Counted from the stretch's first letter, positions 34,170-43,026 are shown. The stretch is 64,000 nucleotides of DNA from Pseudomonadota bacterium (GCA_023386885.1 JAEWIX010000023.1:1-64000); one strand, 5' to 3'. Notes: generated from the sequence alone by a model not told the origin. Numbers and translations are program-made.

Positions 34170-34763
34170 TTACCCCTTGCGTCTGTCGCGAAAGAATTCG
34201 TCGGGTCGAAGCCAGTGGACGCGCTCTGCGAAAGCTGCCGGCTCAGCTTCAAGATCGCTTCCATTTAGGGAATTCCAGCGGTTAAACCAACCAAATAGTG
34301 AAATGGTCCCAAGTATTTCGAGGAGGTGGTCTTCCGTATGGTGCATCTTCGCGGCGGCGAACAGCGCCTTCGCGGGACGCGTCAGATCACCACCGGCGCC
34401 GGCGAGCGCGAGCGCGGCGCGCTCTGCGGGGGTGAACGACGCGGACAGTTCATAGTCCGGCAAGGCGGCGATCTTGTCGTCCGGCGCCCCGGCATGTGCG
34501 GCCGCATGAGCCGCGTGGGCCGCGCTATAGCGGCAACCGGCGACGCGACTTGTTTCGGCGGCGAGAAGAAACCGGAATGCTTCCGGCAGATGGCCGTCGC
34601 CACGAATGGTGACGCGTACCAGTCCCAGCACGGCGTCGAGCAGTCCCGGGCGCTTGGCCATCGTGAACAGGGCGTTGGGCCGATACCCAACGAAATCGAT
34701 CAGGGATTGAAGTTCGGAATTGAGTGTCTCGCCGGTCGCGGCAAGGGGGGCAATCTCGGCCAT
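34170..34763 (-). CDS. Carboxymuconolactone decarboxylase/AhpD-like protein
   Basis: A 197-residue all-helical protein of the CMD/AhpD family. The motif is C-R-Y-S-A-A-H (in GCRYSAAHAAHAAAHAG), that is CxxS-x2-H where peroxidases have CxxC-x3-H. A second helical half ends LEILGTISLFGWFNRW, as in AhpD-like proteins. Losing the resolving Cys argues against classical peroxidase chemistry. First gene of a minus-strand pair with MarR, divergent from the transporter operon. Confidence 0.78.
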   Translation of the reverse strand: MAEIAPLAATGETLNSELQSLIDFVGYRPNALFTMAKRPGLLDAVLGLVRVTIRGDGHLPEAFRFLLAAETSRVAGCRYSAAHAAHAAAHAGAPDDKIAALPDYELSASFTPAERAALALAGAGGDLTRPAKALFAAAKMHHTEDHLLEILGTISLFGWFNRWNSLNGSDLEAEPAAFAERVHWLRPDEFFRDRRKG

Positions 34764-34779
34764 TTCACGCTCCTCAGTT

Positions 34780-34800
34780 TATATCAACAATATTGATATA
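34780..34800. promoter_or_regulatory. Palindromic operator candidate (MarR type)
   Basis: TATATCAA-CAATA-TTGATATA, perfect 8-bp arms, 17 bp upstream of the AhpD-like gene and 74 bp ahead of the transporter operon. AT-rich dyads of this kind are typical of MarR sites. The core TCAA-N5-TTGA recurs at 27840-27852. Confidence 0.65.
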
Positions 34801-34873
34801 TTGCAGAATCGGTGATAATTCCAAATCGGTCGATCGCGCGAAAAGACGCTCGCACCAAGCTATGGGAGGCAAC

Positions 34874-36061
34874 ATGATGCGTTTTCCTGCAACGGTTGGT
34901 TTATTACTGGCGCTGGTGTTCGGCGGCGCACTGGTCCCGTCTGCCAAGGCGCAGACGCCGGACAAGTTTCGTATTGCCGGCGTCATTCCGCTGAGTGGCG
35001 CCTGGGGGATCATCGGCGAAAACATGCGTCGCGGTGTTACGATCGCCATCGAGGAACGGGGCGGCCAGGTTCTCGGCAAGCCGATCGAGATGGTTTGGGA
35101 GGACACTGAAACTTCTTCCCAGGTCGCCGTGCAGAAGGCGACCCGCGCGCTGGCGCAGGGTGCCCAGACCATTTTCGGCGAGGTCTCGTCAGGATCGACG
35201 CTCGCGATCATGAAGCTGACGGGGCAGCGCAAGGTGCCGCTGATCGTGACGCTGTCGGCGGATGAGCGGATCACGGGCGCTGATGGCAATCGCTACACGT
35301 TCCGCACTTCGAATACCGTGCCGATGGAAAACGCGATGATCGGCGAGTTCGCGAAGCGCCAGTCCGTGAAGAAGATGTACGGCATTATCGCGAACTATCA
35401 GGTCGGCCGGGATATGTGGACGGCGTTGAAGGCCGATCTGCAGAGCAAGGGGATCGATGTCGTCGGCGAGGAGTTCGCGCCGATCGGGTCGAAAGACTAT
35501 TCGATCATTCTCGACAAGGCCGTGAAATCAGGCGCGGACGGTCTGGCGTTGATCGTTGTCGGCGGCGACGTCGTGACTGCGTTGAAGCAGGGCGGCGAAA
35601 TCAACCTTCCGAAACGGATGAAAGTGATCGGAACGATGCTGATGGACGAGACGCTCGGCCAGGCCATCGGCCCGGCAGGCTCGCTCGGCGTCAACTCGAC
35701 GCTTCGCTATCACTTCACGCAGGATACGCCGCGTAACAAGAAGTTCGTGGCGGCGTACAAGGCGAAATACGGCGAGCTTCCGAGTCAGTATGCCGGCGAG
35801 GCCTATGACGGCATGAGTTGGTGGCTCGATACGGTTGAGAGCACCAAGGTCTGGGACAAGGAAAAGTGGGTCGATGCCTTCCGTGCCAGTCTTCGCGAAG
35901 ATTCGGTCGAGGGCGTGAAGCGGATGCGGTCTTGTGAAAATCAGGCCGAGCAGATTGGTCTTTTCGGTACGGCCGTCGCCGGTGCCGAAGGCGGACCGGC
36001 GGTGACGATGAAGGTGGTGGAAACCTTCCCGGCCTCCGCGCTGTTCAAGCCTTGTCCCTAG
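34874..36061 (+). CDS. ABC substrate-binding protein 3 (LivK-like)
   Basis: About 395 residues with a signal peptide to about PSAKAQ and a Peripla_BP_6 domain (RIAGVIPLSGAWGIIGENMRRGVTIAI). The start is ATG 34874 or 34877, both close to GGAGG at 34865-34869. It is the first gene of the transporter operon; LivH begins 66 bp after the stop. Confidence 0.86.
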   Translation: MMRFPATVGLLLALVFGGALVPSAKAQTPDKFRIAGVIPLSGAWGIIGENMRRGVTIAIEERGGQVLGKPIEMVWEDTETSSQVAVQKATRALAQGAQTIFGEVSSGSTLAIMKLTGQRKVPLIVTLSADERITGADGNRYTFRTSNTVPMENAMIGEFAKRQSVKKMYGIIANYQVGRDMWTALKADLQSKGIDVVGEEFAPIGSKDYSIILDKAVKSGADGLALIVVGGDVVTALKQGGEINLPKRMKVIGTMLMDETLGQAIGPAGSLGVNSTLRYHFTQDTPRNKKFVAAYKAKYGELPSQYAGEAYDGMSWWLDTVESTKVWDKEKWVDAFRASLREDSVEGVKRMRSCENQAEQIGLFGTAVAGAEGGPAVTMKVVETFPASALFKPCP

Positions 36062-36127
36062 CGTCGTTCCGCCACGCATGAGCGGCCGTCTTGCCGTTTC
36101 ATGCGTGGCCCGTCTCCGGGAGCCGCA

Positions 36128-36985
36128 ATGTCTACATTTGTGATAGGCCTCAGCATCGCCATGCTGCTGTTTCTGCTGTCGGCGGGGTTGACGTTGATTT
36201 TCGGAATGTTGGGGATCATCAACTTCGCCCACGGCGCGGTATACATGCTCGGCGCCTATGTCGCCTATCAGGTGGCGGCGACGACGCAAAACTTCTGGCT
36301 CGCGCTCTGTGTGGCGCCGCTGGTGCTGGGCGTGGTCGGGGCGATCATCGAACGTCTCGTGCTTCGCCCGATCTACGATCGGCCGCATGAGTTTCAACTG
36401 CTTGCAACGTTCGGGTTGATCCTCGTTCTCGAGGAGGCGGTGCGGATGATCTGGGGTCTCCAGCTTCACAGCATCGCGACGCCTCCGGGGCTGTCAGGCA
36501 GCGTCCATCTCTTCGGCAGCGATATTTCGAAGTATCGGCTTTTCGTGGTGGTGTTTGGAGCCGCGATGGTCGCCCTGCTGTTTCTCGGCATTGAACGGAC
36601 GCGGCTTGGTCTCATTCTGCGGGCGAGCAGCAACAACGCCGGCATGGCGGAAATGCTTGGCGTCGAGGTCGGACGGGTGAGAACCACCATCTTTGCCCTC
36701 GGAACGGCGCTGGCGGGGATCGGCGGAGCAATCGCCGGCCCCATGCTGCCGATCCAGCTTCAAATGGGATTCTCGGTGATCCTCGATTGCTTCATCGTCA
36801 TCATCATTGGAGGGCTGGGCAACATTCGCGGCGCTGTCGTCGGCGCGCTGTTGATCGGCATGACCAGGGCCTACGGCCAGCAATACGCCGCCGAGTGGAT
36901 CGATATCGCGACATATGGGGTGCTGGTGGTGACGTTGCTGGTCCGTCCGCAGGGGCTGTTCGGAATAAGGCTCCGCACCGCATGA
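36128..36985 (+). CDS. livH: LivH-type ABC transporter permease
   Basis: A 285-residue inner-membrane permease with about eight helices and the family blocks GLTLIFGMLGIINFAHG and GTALAGIGGAIAGP. It forms the transport channel with LivM. ATG 36128 has GGGAG 6 bp upstream. Overlaps LivM by 4 bases. Symbols here denote homology; the substrate is probably an organic acid and not leucine, given the neighbours. Confidence 0.88.
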   Translation: MSTFVIGLSIAMLLFLLSAGLTLIFGMLGIINFAHGAVYMLGAYVAYQVAATTQNFWLALCVAPLVLGVVGAIIERLVLRPIYDRPHEFQLLATFGLILVLEEAVRMIWGLQLHSIATPPGLSGSVHLFGSDISKYRLFVVVFGAAMVALLFLGIERTRLGLILRASSNNAGMAEMLGVEVGRVRTTIFALGTALAGIGGAIAGPMLPIQLQMGFSVILDCFIVIIIGGLGNIRGAVVGALLIGMTRAYGQQYAAEWIDIATYGVLVVTLLVRPQGLFGIRLRTA

Positions 36986-37923
36986 GGCAGATGAAACACT
37001 CCGAGGTTCTGACCGTCGGCATCCTGGCGTTGCTGTTTGCGGCGGCTCCGTTCATCACTGGCGATGAGGGATGGCTGTATCTCGCCGCGCTGATCATGAC
37101 GTGGTCGATCTTCGCGCTCGGCTACGATATCTCTTTCGGTCTCACCGGATTATTGTCGTTCGGCCACGCCGCCTTTTTCGGAATGGGCGCGTACGCAGCA
37201 TCGTGGACGATGCTGTCCGCGGGGCTTCCGTTCTCGATCGGGATCGTGGTCGCGATCGGTGCCGGCGGCGTCACGGCGCTTTTCTTCGGAATTGTCGGGC
37301 GACGCGTGTCCGGTTTGTACTTCTCTCTGATGACACTGATGCTCGCCGAACTGATCTCGATCGTGATGACGACGCGGTTGCGGCATCTGTCGGGCGGCGT
37401 AGATGGGCTGCCCGGCGTGCCGCGTCCACAAGCGCTCGGAATTGATTTCTTCAACGCGGCCAATTTCTATTGGGTGATCTTTGCGCTGTTTTGCCTGACG
37501 CTGGTGTTTTGCGGTGTCCTGAAATCGTCGCCGTTGGGGCAGGCGTTGCAGGGCGTTCGCCAGAACGCCGTCCGATCCGAACAGGTGGGCTTCAATGTCG
37601 GCGCGTTGCGCCTGACCGCGCTGACCTTGTCGGGCGGCTTGTCCGGCCTTGCCGGGGCGCTGTTGGCGTCGCTGATGATGTATGTCAGCCCGCAGCTTCT
37701 CGGCTGGAAGATGTCCGGAGACGTGGTCATCATGACGTTGCTCGGCGGTAGCGGCAGGCTCGTCGGCCCGGTCGTCGGCGTTACCCTGGTCGAGTTGCTG
37801 CGTGAAGGGCTTTCGGCGACGACCGAGCATTGGTACGGCCTGCTCGGCGTGATCTTCATCCTCTGCACGATTTTTCTGCCGGAAGGTGTCGCCGGCCTGG
37901 GGAGGAAGCTATGGCGGCGGTAA
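36982..37923 (+). CDS. livM: LivM-type ABC transporter permease
   Basis: A 313-residue multispanning permease. Blocks DISFGLTGLLSFGHAAFFGMGAY and SGGLSGLAGALLA are LivM-typical, and the cytoplasmic loop RQNAVRSEQVGF suits the contact with the ATPases. Overlaps LivH by 4 bases and LivG by 13. Confidence 0.88.
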   Translation: MRQMKHSEVLTVGILALLFAAAPFITGDEGWLYLAALIMTWSIFALGYDISFGLTGLLSFGHAAFFGMGAYAASWTMLSAGLPFSIGIVVAIGAGGVTALFFGIVGRRVSGLYFSLMTLMLAELISIVMTTRLRHLSGGVDGLPGVPRPQALGIDFFNAANFYWVIFALFCLTLVFCGVLKSSPLGQALQGVRQNAVRSEQVGFNVGALRLTALTLSGGLSGLAGALLASLMMYVSPQLLGWKMSGDVVIMTLLGGSGRLVGPVVGVTLVELLREGLSATTEHWYGLLGVIFILCTIFLPEGVAGLGRKLWRR

Positions 37924-38690
37924 GCTCTCGGTCGTCTTGCGTGCTGTCCTGTCAGGACGTGTCGGTGCGTTTCGGGGCGTTTCAGGCCGTCAACAATGTC
38001 TCCCTCGATCTGGCCGCGGGACAGACGCTGGCGTTGATCGGTCCCAACGGCGCGGGGAAAACCACGCTGATCAATGCGATCAGCGGCCGGGTGTCGCTGG
38101 CGGCTGGCCGCATCAGGCTGGGTGATGCCGATATCACGCGCATGCCGGTCCATCGCCGTGCCGCCGCCGGCCTCGGGCGCAGCTTTCAGATCATCAACAT
38201 TTTCGATCAGATGACGGTGCTGGAGAATCTCCGGCTTGCGGCGCAATCGCGGGCATTCCGGTGGCAGCCCTGCTGGCGGCCGGTGTCGGCGTGGCCGATG
38301 CTGGATCGCCGCGCGCGCGAGGTCGCCTCGCTGGTCGGGCTGGAAGCCGAACTGGATCTGCCGGTCACGATGCTCAGTCATGGCAAGCAGCGTGCGGTCG
38401 AACTCGGTCTCGCGCTGATTCCCGATCCGAAGGTCCTGCTTCTCGACGAGCCGCTGGCGGGTATCGGATACGCCGAAATCGAGCCGACGATGGCGCTGCT
38501 GCAGCAGGTGCGGAAAGGCCGCAGCGTGCTGCTGGTCGAGCACAACATGGACGTCGTCGACAAGATCGCTGACGAGATCGTTGTGATGGTTGGCGGAGAA
38601 GTTCTGTTGCGGGACCGGCCGAGCGCCATCTGGAACAACGCAGAGGTGCGGCGGCTGTATCTCGGCTCGGAGGTCGCGGGACATGCTTGA
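37911..38690 (+). CDS. livG: LivG-type ABC transporter ATP-binding protein
   Basis: A 259-residue ATPase: Walker A GPNGAGKTT, signature LSHGKQRAVELGLAL, Walker B VLLLDEPLAG, and switch His in LLVEHNMD. ATG 37911 follows GGAGGAAGCT and overlaps livM. LSHGKQ in place of LSGGQ is usual for LivG. Confidence 0.88.
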   Translation: MAAVSSRSSCVLSCQDVSVRFGAFQAVNNVSLDLAAGQTLALIGPNGAGKTTLINAISGRVSLAAGRIRLGDADITRMPVHRRAAAGLGRSFQIINIFDQMTVLENLRLAAQSRAFRWQPCWRPVSAWPMLDRRAREVASLVGLEAELDLPVTMLSHGKQRAVELGLALIPDPKVLLLDEPLAGIGYAEIEPTMALLQQVRKGRSVLLVEHNMDVVDKIADEIVVMVGGEVLLRDRPSAIWNNAEVRRLYLGSEVAGHA

Positions 38691-39375
38691 GTTGCGTGAT
38701 GCCGACGTCTTCTATGGCAAGGCGCAGGCCCTGCACGGAATATCGTTCTCGGTCGCGCCGGGCGATATCGTGGCTCTGATCGGCCGCAACGGGGCAGGAA
38801 AATCCAGCCTGCTGCGCGCGCTGGCAGGCGCCCATGCCTTGACGCGCGGAGAGCGGCGGCTCGACGGCGATATCATCACACGTCTTCCGGCGCATGTGTG
38901 CAGCCGGCGTGGCATCGCGCTTGTCCCCGAAGACCGTCAGATCTTCAGCAATCTGACCGCAGAAGAGAATCTGCGGCTGGTCGAGGTTCTGCATCCGGCG
39001 GGATATTGGACGCGCGAACGTGTCTATCGACTGTTTCCCCGGCTTGCCGAGCGGCGCAAGGCCAATGGCACATCCCTTTCCGGCGGCGAACAGCAAATGC
39101 TGGCGATCGCGCGATCGCTGTTGGCCAATCCGCGCTATCTGCTGCTCGATGAACCGACCGAAGGACTCGCGCCGATCATTGTCGATGCCATTATCGCCGC
39201 GATTTCCGAGATCAATCAGCAGGGGACCGCCGTCGTTCTGGTCGAGCAGAACTTCAAGGTGCCGGAGCTTCTGGCGAATTATTTCCACCTGATCGACAGC
39301 GGACGCCTGACGTGGAGCGGTCCTCCCGCAAGCCTCGATGAGGCGCGCGATCTGCTGATTGTCGGGCGGTCGTGA
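38683..39375 (+). CDS. livF: LivF-type ABC transporter ATP-binding protein
   Basis: A 230-residue ATPase: Walker A GRNGAGKSS, signature LSGGEQQMLAIARSL, Walker B LLLDEPTEGLAP and VLVEQNF. Pairs with LivG to drive transport. Overlaps livG by 8 bases. Confidence 0.88.
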   Translation: MLELRDADVFYGKAQALHGISFSVAPGDIVALIGRNGAGKSSLLRALAGAHALTRGERRLDGDIITRLPAHVCSRRGIALVPEDRQIFSNLTAEENLRLVEVLHPAGYWTRERVYRLFPRLAERRKANGTSLSGGEQQMLAIARSLLANPRYLLLDEPTEGLAPIIVDAIIAAISEINQQGTAVVLVEQNFKVPELLANYFHLIDSGRLTWSGPPASLDEARDLLIVGRS

Positions 39376-39403
39376 CAGAATGTTTTTGAGAGAGAACGCG
39401 CAC

Positions 39404-40996
39404 ATGAATATGTCGGCCGATACGCAAGGCTGGGTTCTGCCCCGAATGCTTCAGGAGCAGGGACGGTCCCGTCCGGACGCGGTCTGGCTCAAAACGGTCG
39501 ACGGAGACAGTCTGACCTTCGGGGCTGCCGCCGATGATGCGCGGCGGATCGCGGGTTATCTCGCCAGTCTCGGAATCAATCAAGGTGAGCCGGTGGGACT
39601 CATGATGCCGAACGGCGTTGACATCGTTCGCGCCTGGCTCGGCGTGACGACGCTGGGCGCGATCGCCGTGATGCTCAATACCGAGTTGAGCGGCGCCTTT
39701 CTCCAGCACCAGTTACAGAACTGCGGCGCGCGCCTTGTCATCGTCGACCCATCCCTGCTCGATGCGGTTCTCGCCGTCATCGGCAAGATCGAGACGCCTG
39801 TTCGCATCATGACCGCGGAGCACTCCTCCCGACCCGCCGGCGCCGATCGCGAATTCGTATCGTGGGACGACTGGCGCAACGCGCCGCCGCATGCCGGCCC
39901 GCTGCCTTCCGGCCAGGATATCGCATGCATCATGTACACGTCGGGAACGAGCGGTCCTTCCAAGGGCGTGCTGATGCCGCACGCGCATTGCACGCTCTAC
40001 GGCGTGGGGCAGCGCGAAGCGATGCAACTGACGGAAAAGGACGTCTTCTACATCTGCGTTCCGCTTTTTCATGCGAATGGCCTGTTGATGCAATTGGGCG
40101 CGAGCCTGCAAGTGGGTATTCCGGCGGTTATCAGGGTGCGCTTCAGCGCTTCCGAATGGATCAACGACATTCGCCGGCATGGCTGCACCGTGACGAATGC
40201 GCTTGGTGCGCTGTCGGCCTTCGTCTTGGCGCAGCCCGCTCGGGAAACCGACCGGACTCACGCGCTTCGCGTGATTTGCAACGCGCCGAATCTGCCGCCC
40301 CACGATGCCGAGTTTCGCGCCCGCTTCGGGATCAAGGATGTCATTTCCGGTTTCGGCATGACGGAAGTGAACATCCCGATCTGGGGACGCGTCGGGCGGT
40401 CCTGCCCGGGCGCCGCCGGTTGGGTGCATGAAGATCATTTTGAAGTGATCGTCGCGGATCCGGAAACTGACCGGAAGATGCCGGCCGGTGAACTGGGCGA
40501 GATCCTAGTTCGTCCGAAGGTGCCGTTCGGTTTCATGGCGGGCTATCACAACATGGCGGATCGCAGCGTCGAGGCCTGGCGCAATCTGTGGTTTCACACG
40601 GGCGATGCGGCGATCATGGACGCGGACGGCCTCGTCACCTTTGTCGACCGGATCAAGGATTGTATCCGGCGGCGGGGCGAGAATATCGCGGCGACGGAGG
40701 TCGAGGCCGCGATCGGTGATCTCGCCGGGATCGGAGAGGTCGCAGCCTACGCAGTCCCTTCCAATATTCCCGGTGGCGAGGATGAACTTATGCTGGCGAT
40801 CGTTCCCGAGCCCGGAGCAACTCTCGATGCAATTGCCATCGTCAAACATGCGGACGAGGTTCTGCCGCGCTTTGCTGCGCCACGCTATATCGAGTTCCTG
40901 TCGGAATTGCCGAAAACCGCCACGGGAAAGGTGCAACGGGCGACGCTACGCAAGCGGGGTGTGGTCCACGCTTGGGATCGCGAGGTAAAGGCTTGA
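39404..40996 (+). CDS. Class I adenylate-forming acyl-CoA synthetase (ligase 3)
   Basis: About 530 residues: YTSGTSGPSKGVLMPHAH (phosphate loop), GFGMTEVN (A5), WFHTGDAAIMDADG (A7), VDRIKDCIRRRGEN (A8) and LPKTATGKVQRATL with the C-terminal Lys. The RRRGEN hinge resembles crotonobetaine/carnitine-type CoA ligases (CaiC). I start at 39404 where GAGAGA lies upstream; ATG 39380 is possible. It closes the transporter operon, 28 bp after livF, so import and CoA activation are co-expressed. Confidence 0.85.
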   Translation: MNMSADTQGWVLPRMLQEQGRSRPDAVWLKTVDGDSLTFGAAADDARRIAGYLASLGINQGEPVGLMMPNGVDIVRAWLGVTTLGAIAVMLNTELSGAFLQHQLQNCGARLVIVDPSLLDAVLAVIGKIETPVRIMTAEHSSRPAGADREFVSWDDWRNAPPHAGPLPSGQDIACIMYTSGTSGPSKGVLMPHAHCTLYGVGQREAMQLTEKDVFYICVPLFHANGLLMQLGASLQVGIPAVIRVRFSASEWINDIRRHGCTVTNALGALSAFVLAQPARETDRTHALRVICNAPNLPPHDAEFRARFGIKDVISGFGMTEVNIPIWGRVGRSCPGAAGWVHEDHFEVIVADPETDRKMPAGELGEILVRPKVPFGFMAGYHNMADRSVEAWRNLWFHTGDAAIMDADGLVTFVDRIKDCIRRRGENIAATEVEAAIGDLAGIGEVAAYAVPSNIPGGEDELMLAIVPEPGATLDAIAIVKHADEVLPRFAAPRYIEFLSELPKTATGKVQRATLRKRGVVHAWDREVKA

Positions 40997-41218
40997 CGAG
41001 GTGGGCTCGGACGTGCCCGTCCGGCTAAAGGCAGACGAGGACTTTCTCCTATGGGTCGAGCGTGGCCGTATGGCTGTATCGATATGGCTGTAGTCCGTCC
41101 TGCCATCAGGATGACCATCGCGCCTTCGAAGCCAAAGTGTTGAAATCTCGCGCGGGATATAATCGTTGGCGGAAAATCCGCTATGATTAGTCATAGTTCC
41201 ATTTTCAATCTTGGCGAC

Positions 41219-41342
41219 ATGAACAGAATGAAATCTCCCGCTCAGCCTGGCGCGCCGGCGCTTGAGAAGGGCCTCGATCTACTTGAAGCGCTGGCGTCAG
41301 AATCCCGTGGATTGAGCCAGAAGCAGTTGGCGGATCGGGTCG
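41219..41342 (+). pseudogene. IclR-family regulator, N-terminal fragment
   Basis: The start of an IclR-type regulator: APALEKGLDLLEALASES followed by GLSQKQLADRVGR, the first part of the N-terminal winged helix. Similarity ends at VGR (about 41342), and the rest of the frame to 41449 is unrelated. The gene was probably cut by an insertion or deletion; no transposase is recognisable at the break. Confidence 0.65.
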
Positions 41343-41486
41343 GGCGAATATGCTCTGACTTTAAAGCTGTTCAGGATTGCTTCGCAGTTTCCGCCAACAG
41401 AGCGGCTCTTGCAGGCGGCGCGCCAATGGAACCAGCCACGCAGCCGTGAATTTTCGCATGATCCAATATCCTGTCCGCTTTTAATG

Positions 41487-41729
41487 CTATGATTCTGACG
41501 CTTGCAGCGATAAGGGGGCGAACTCGCCGACCTGCCACGTGGGTAGCGACGACCGACCGGGAGCAATGCCGAGTTCCGGGAAGACCAGTTCAGCGACTCG
41601 ATAAGCTTCCTTAAGGTGCGGATAACCGGAACAGATAAATGTATCGACGCCGAGCGCTTGATACTCGCGAAGCCTAACAGCGATGGTCTTGGGATCTCCG
41701 ACAATCGCCGTGCCGGCGCCCTTGCACAC
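41487..41729 (-). pseudogene. ssuD: Alkanesulfonate monooxygenase-like fragment (C-terminal end)
   Basis: About 80 residues matching the C terminus of flavin-dependent SsuD-type monooxygenases: GTAIVGDPKTIAVRLREYQ and SGYPHLKEAYRVAELVFPELG. The full enzyme is about 380-390 residues, and the upstream (higher-coordinate) sequence holds a stop and no matching continuation. A truncated remnant of a sulfonate utilisation gene. Confidence 0.7.
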
Positions 41730-41801
41730 TAAGCCGTGTTCGCCGTCAGCGCCCCTAAGACAATCGATCTGCAGCCGCGCGACGATGCGAGATTGAACAA
41801 A

Positions 41802-42041
41802 CTACGCAGCCTGTTTCGGAGAATTGCGTCGAGCCGATATTATAGCTACGTCACGCCTAGCACTGGCCGAGATAAGCGTTCGCGCCCCCTCCATTGATGG
41901 GCGCCGGGCTTGGTATTCGCACTCTGCAGCGTACGTCTCTGCCAATCGAGCGTCGCTTGGAGAAAGCATACCTGCAATACGGCGGGCCTGTGCCGCCCTC
42001 GTCATCCAAGCCAAACTATCAGAACGTTCCAAGTTGCTCGC
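41802..42041 (-). CDS. Small hypothetical protein
   Basis: About 79 residues from ATG 42041 (longer open frame to 42167). The block RRIAGMLSPSDARLAETYAAECE resembles short helical proteins I have seen in Bradyrhizobium genomes, of unknown function. No clear ribosome-binding site, in a decayed neighbourhood, so it may be a remnant. Confidence 0.35.
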   Translation of the reverse strand, partial: ASNLERSDSLAWMTRAAQARRIAGMLSPSDARLAETYAAECEYQARRPSMEGARTLISASARRDVAIISARRNSPKQAA

Positions 42042-42508
42042 CATGAGAATCGCTTCATCCTGTGTCGAGCGATGCTGATGGCCTGTGTCAGGAAATTCAA
42101 TTCTTGAAAAAGTCGTGGAGATGAGAATGAAATCCGCCTGACCGATTCTCCCCACTAGTTTGGGCAAGTCTAATCAGTCCGTCAAATCTCTGGATGGGAA
42201 TAGATACTGACGTGGTGAGATTTGCCATGGCTTGCATTAGCGACAGCGCTAACAATGGCGACGACTGTCTTCACTGTTTCCTGGCTCTAGGACGGAGCTT
42301 TCGGCTGAAGATGGACGACATAAACGCAGCGATGTGTGGGATGGGGGCCGTTGCCACGACCTGTTTCGGGAAGTAGCTTACAGCGGCTGAGCACCTTATT
42401 GCTTCAGTTGGGCGATGTATCGGATCTAGTTTCAACTTCGGCATTAAACGACCTCGTTAGCGATATGCAAAATTTGAAACTTTCATTGATCTAACAGCTG
42501 TTTTCTAG

Positions 42509-42556
42509 GGCCTGTCACGCCGGAGGTCGCGGGTTCGAGCCCCGTCTCTCGCGCCA
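42509..42556 (+). pseudogene. 3' fragment of a tRNA-Asp gene (integration-site scar)
   Basis: The sequence runs from the 5' side of the anticodon stem, through CCTGTCACGCCGG (anticodon GTC at its centre), the variable loop, the T arm GCGGGTTCGAGCCCCGT and the acceptor 3' strand to CGCCA. The D arm and 5' acceptor strand are missing upstream. Such 3' halves are left at the ends of integrative elements that use a tRNA gene as attachment site, where the partial copy marks the distal end of the element. Confidence 0.7.
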
Positions 42557-42595
42557 TTGATTTCAATGGCTTAGCTTTATGTAGTCGGTCGAATT

Positions 42596-42748
42596 TCAAC
42601 TTTTTCTCCCTGCCGGTTTCAACTTCTCGAGTTCGCTTTGTTCCAAGGTCAGCCGTCTCCGGCCAACCTTGCGGGTCTCATCGGCTGCGACGTTCGCTGG
42701 CATGTCGGCTTTTGCAACTTTCGGTTCTGAATCGATGCTGTTCGCCAT
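42596..42748 (-). CDS. Possible small protein next to the tRNA scar
   Basis: A 50-codon frame (MANSIDSEPKVAKADM start, highly charged C-terminal half with TRKVGRRRLTLEQSELEKLK). A GTG at 42766 would add six residues. No family recognised and no obvious ribosome-binding site. Listed because it sits 40 bp from the tRNA fragment, where integrase-linked genes often occur. The rest of 42557-43026 shows no gene. Confidence 0.25.
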   Translation of the reverse strand: MANSIDSEPKVAKADMPANVAADETRKVGRRRLTLEQSELEKLKPAGRKS

Positions 42749-42974
42749 GACCACAGCGAACTTCACGAGCGGTCAGTCGTCCAGAGATACCGGCACCCAA
42801 CGAAAGGCACCGTCCTCGACTGTGCTCCGTCTCGTGGACGGGAAGCGCGGCAGTGCAGCTTGCTTCCAACGATACCGCGGCATCGGCTTCTGCGAAAATT
42901 CACGGAAATTATACCAGGTATTTGAAAGAGCTTCGGATGGTCCCTTCCGTCTCTCCTGAATTGTGGCGCGGTAT

Positions 42975-43008
42975 GCTAACGGGTTAGCTGGATACTTGTA
43001 CCGTTAGC
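42975..43008. promoter_or_regulatory. Inverted repeat upstream of the GGDEF-EAL gene
   Basis: GCTAACGG (42975-42982) and CCGTTAGC (43001-43008) with an 18-base spacer; the left arm also pairs locally with GTTAGC at 42983-42988. It ends 18 bp before the start codon and could be an operator or a leader hairpin. Confidence 0.45.
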
Positions 43009-43026
43009 GTTTTGGTCGGGGGACCG

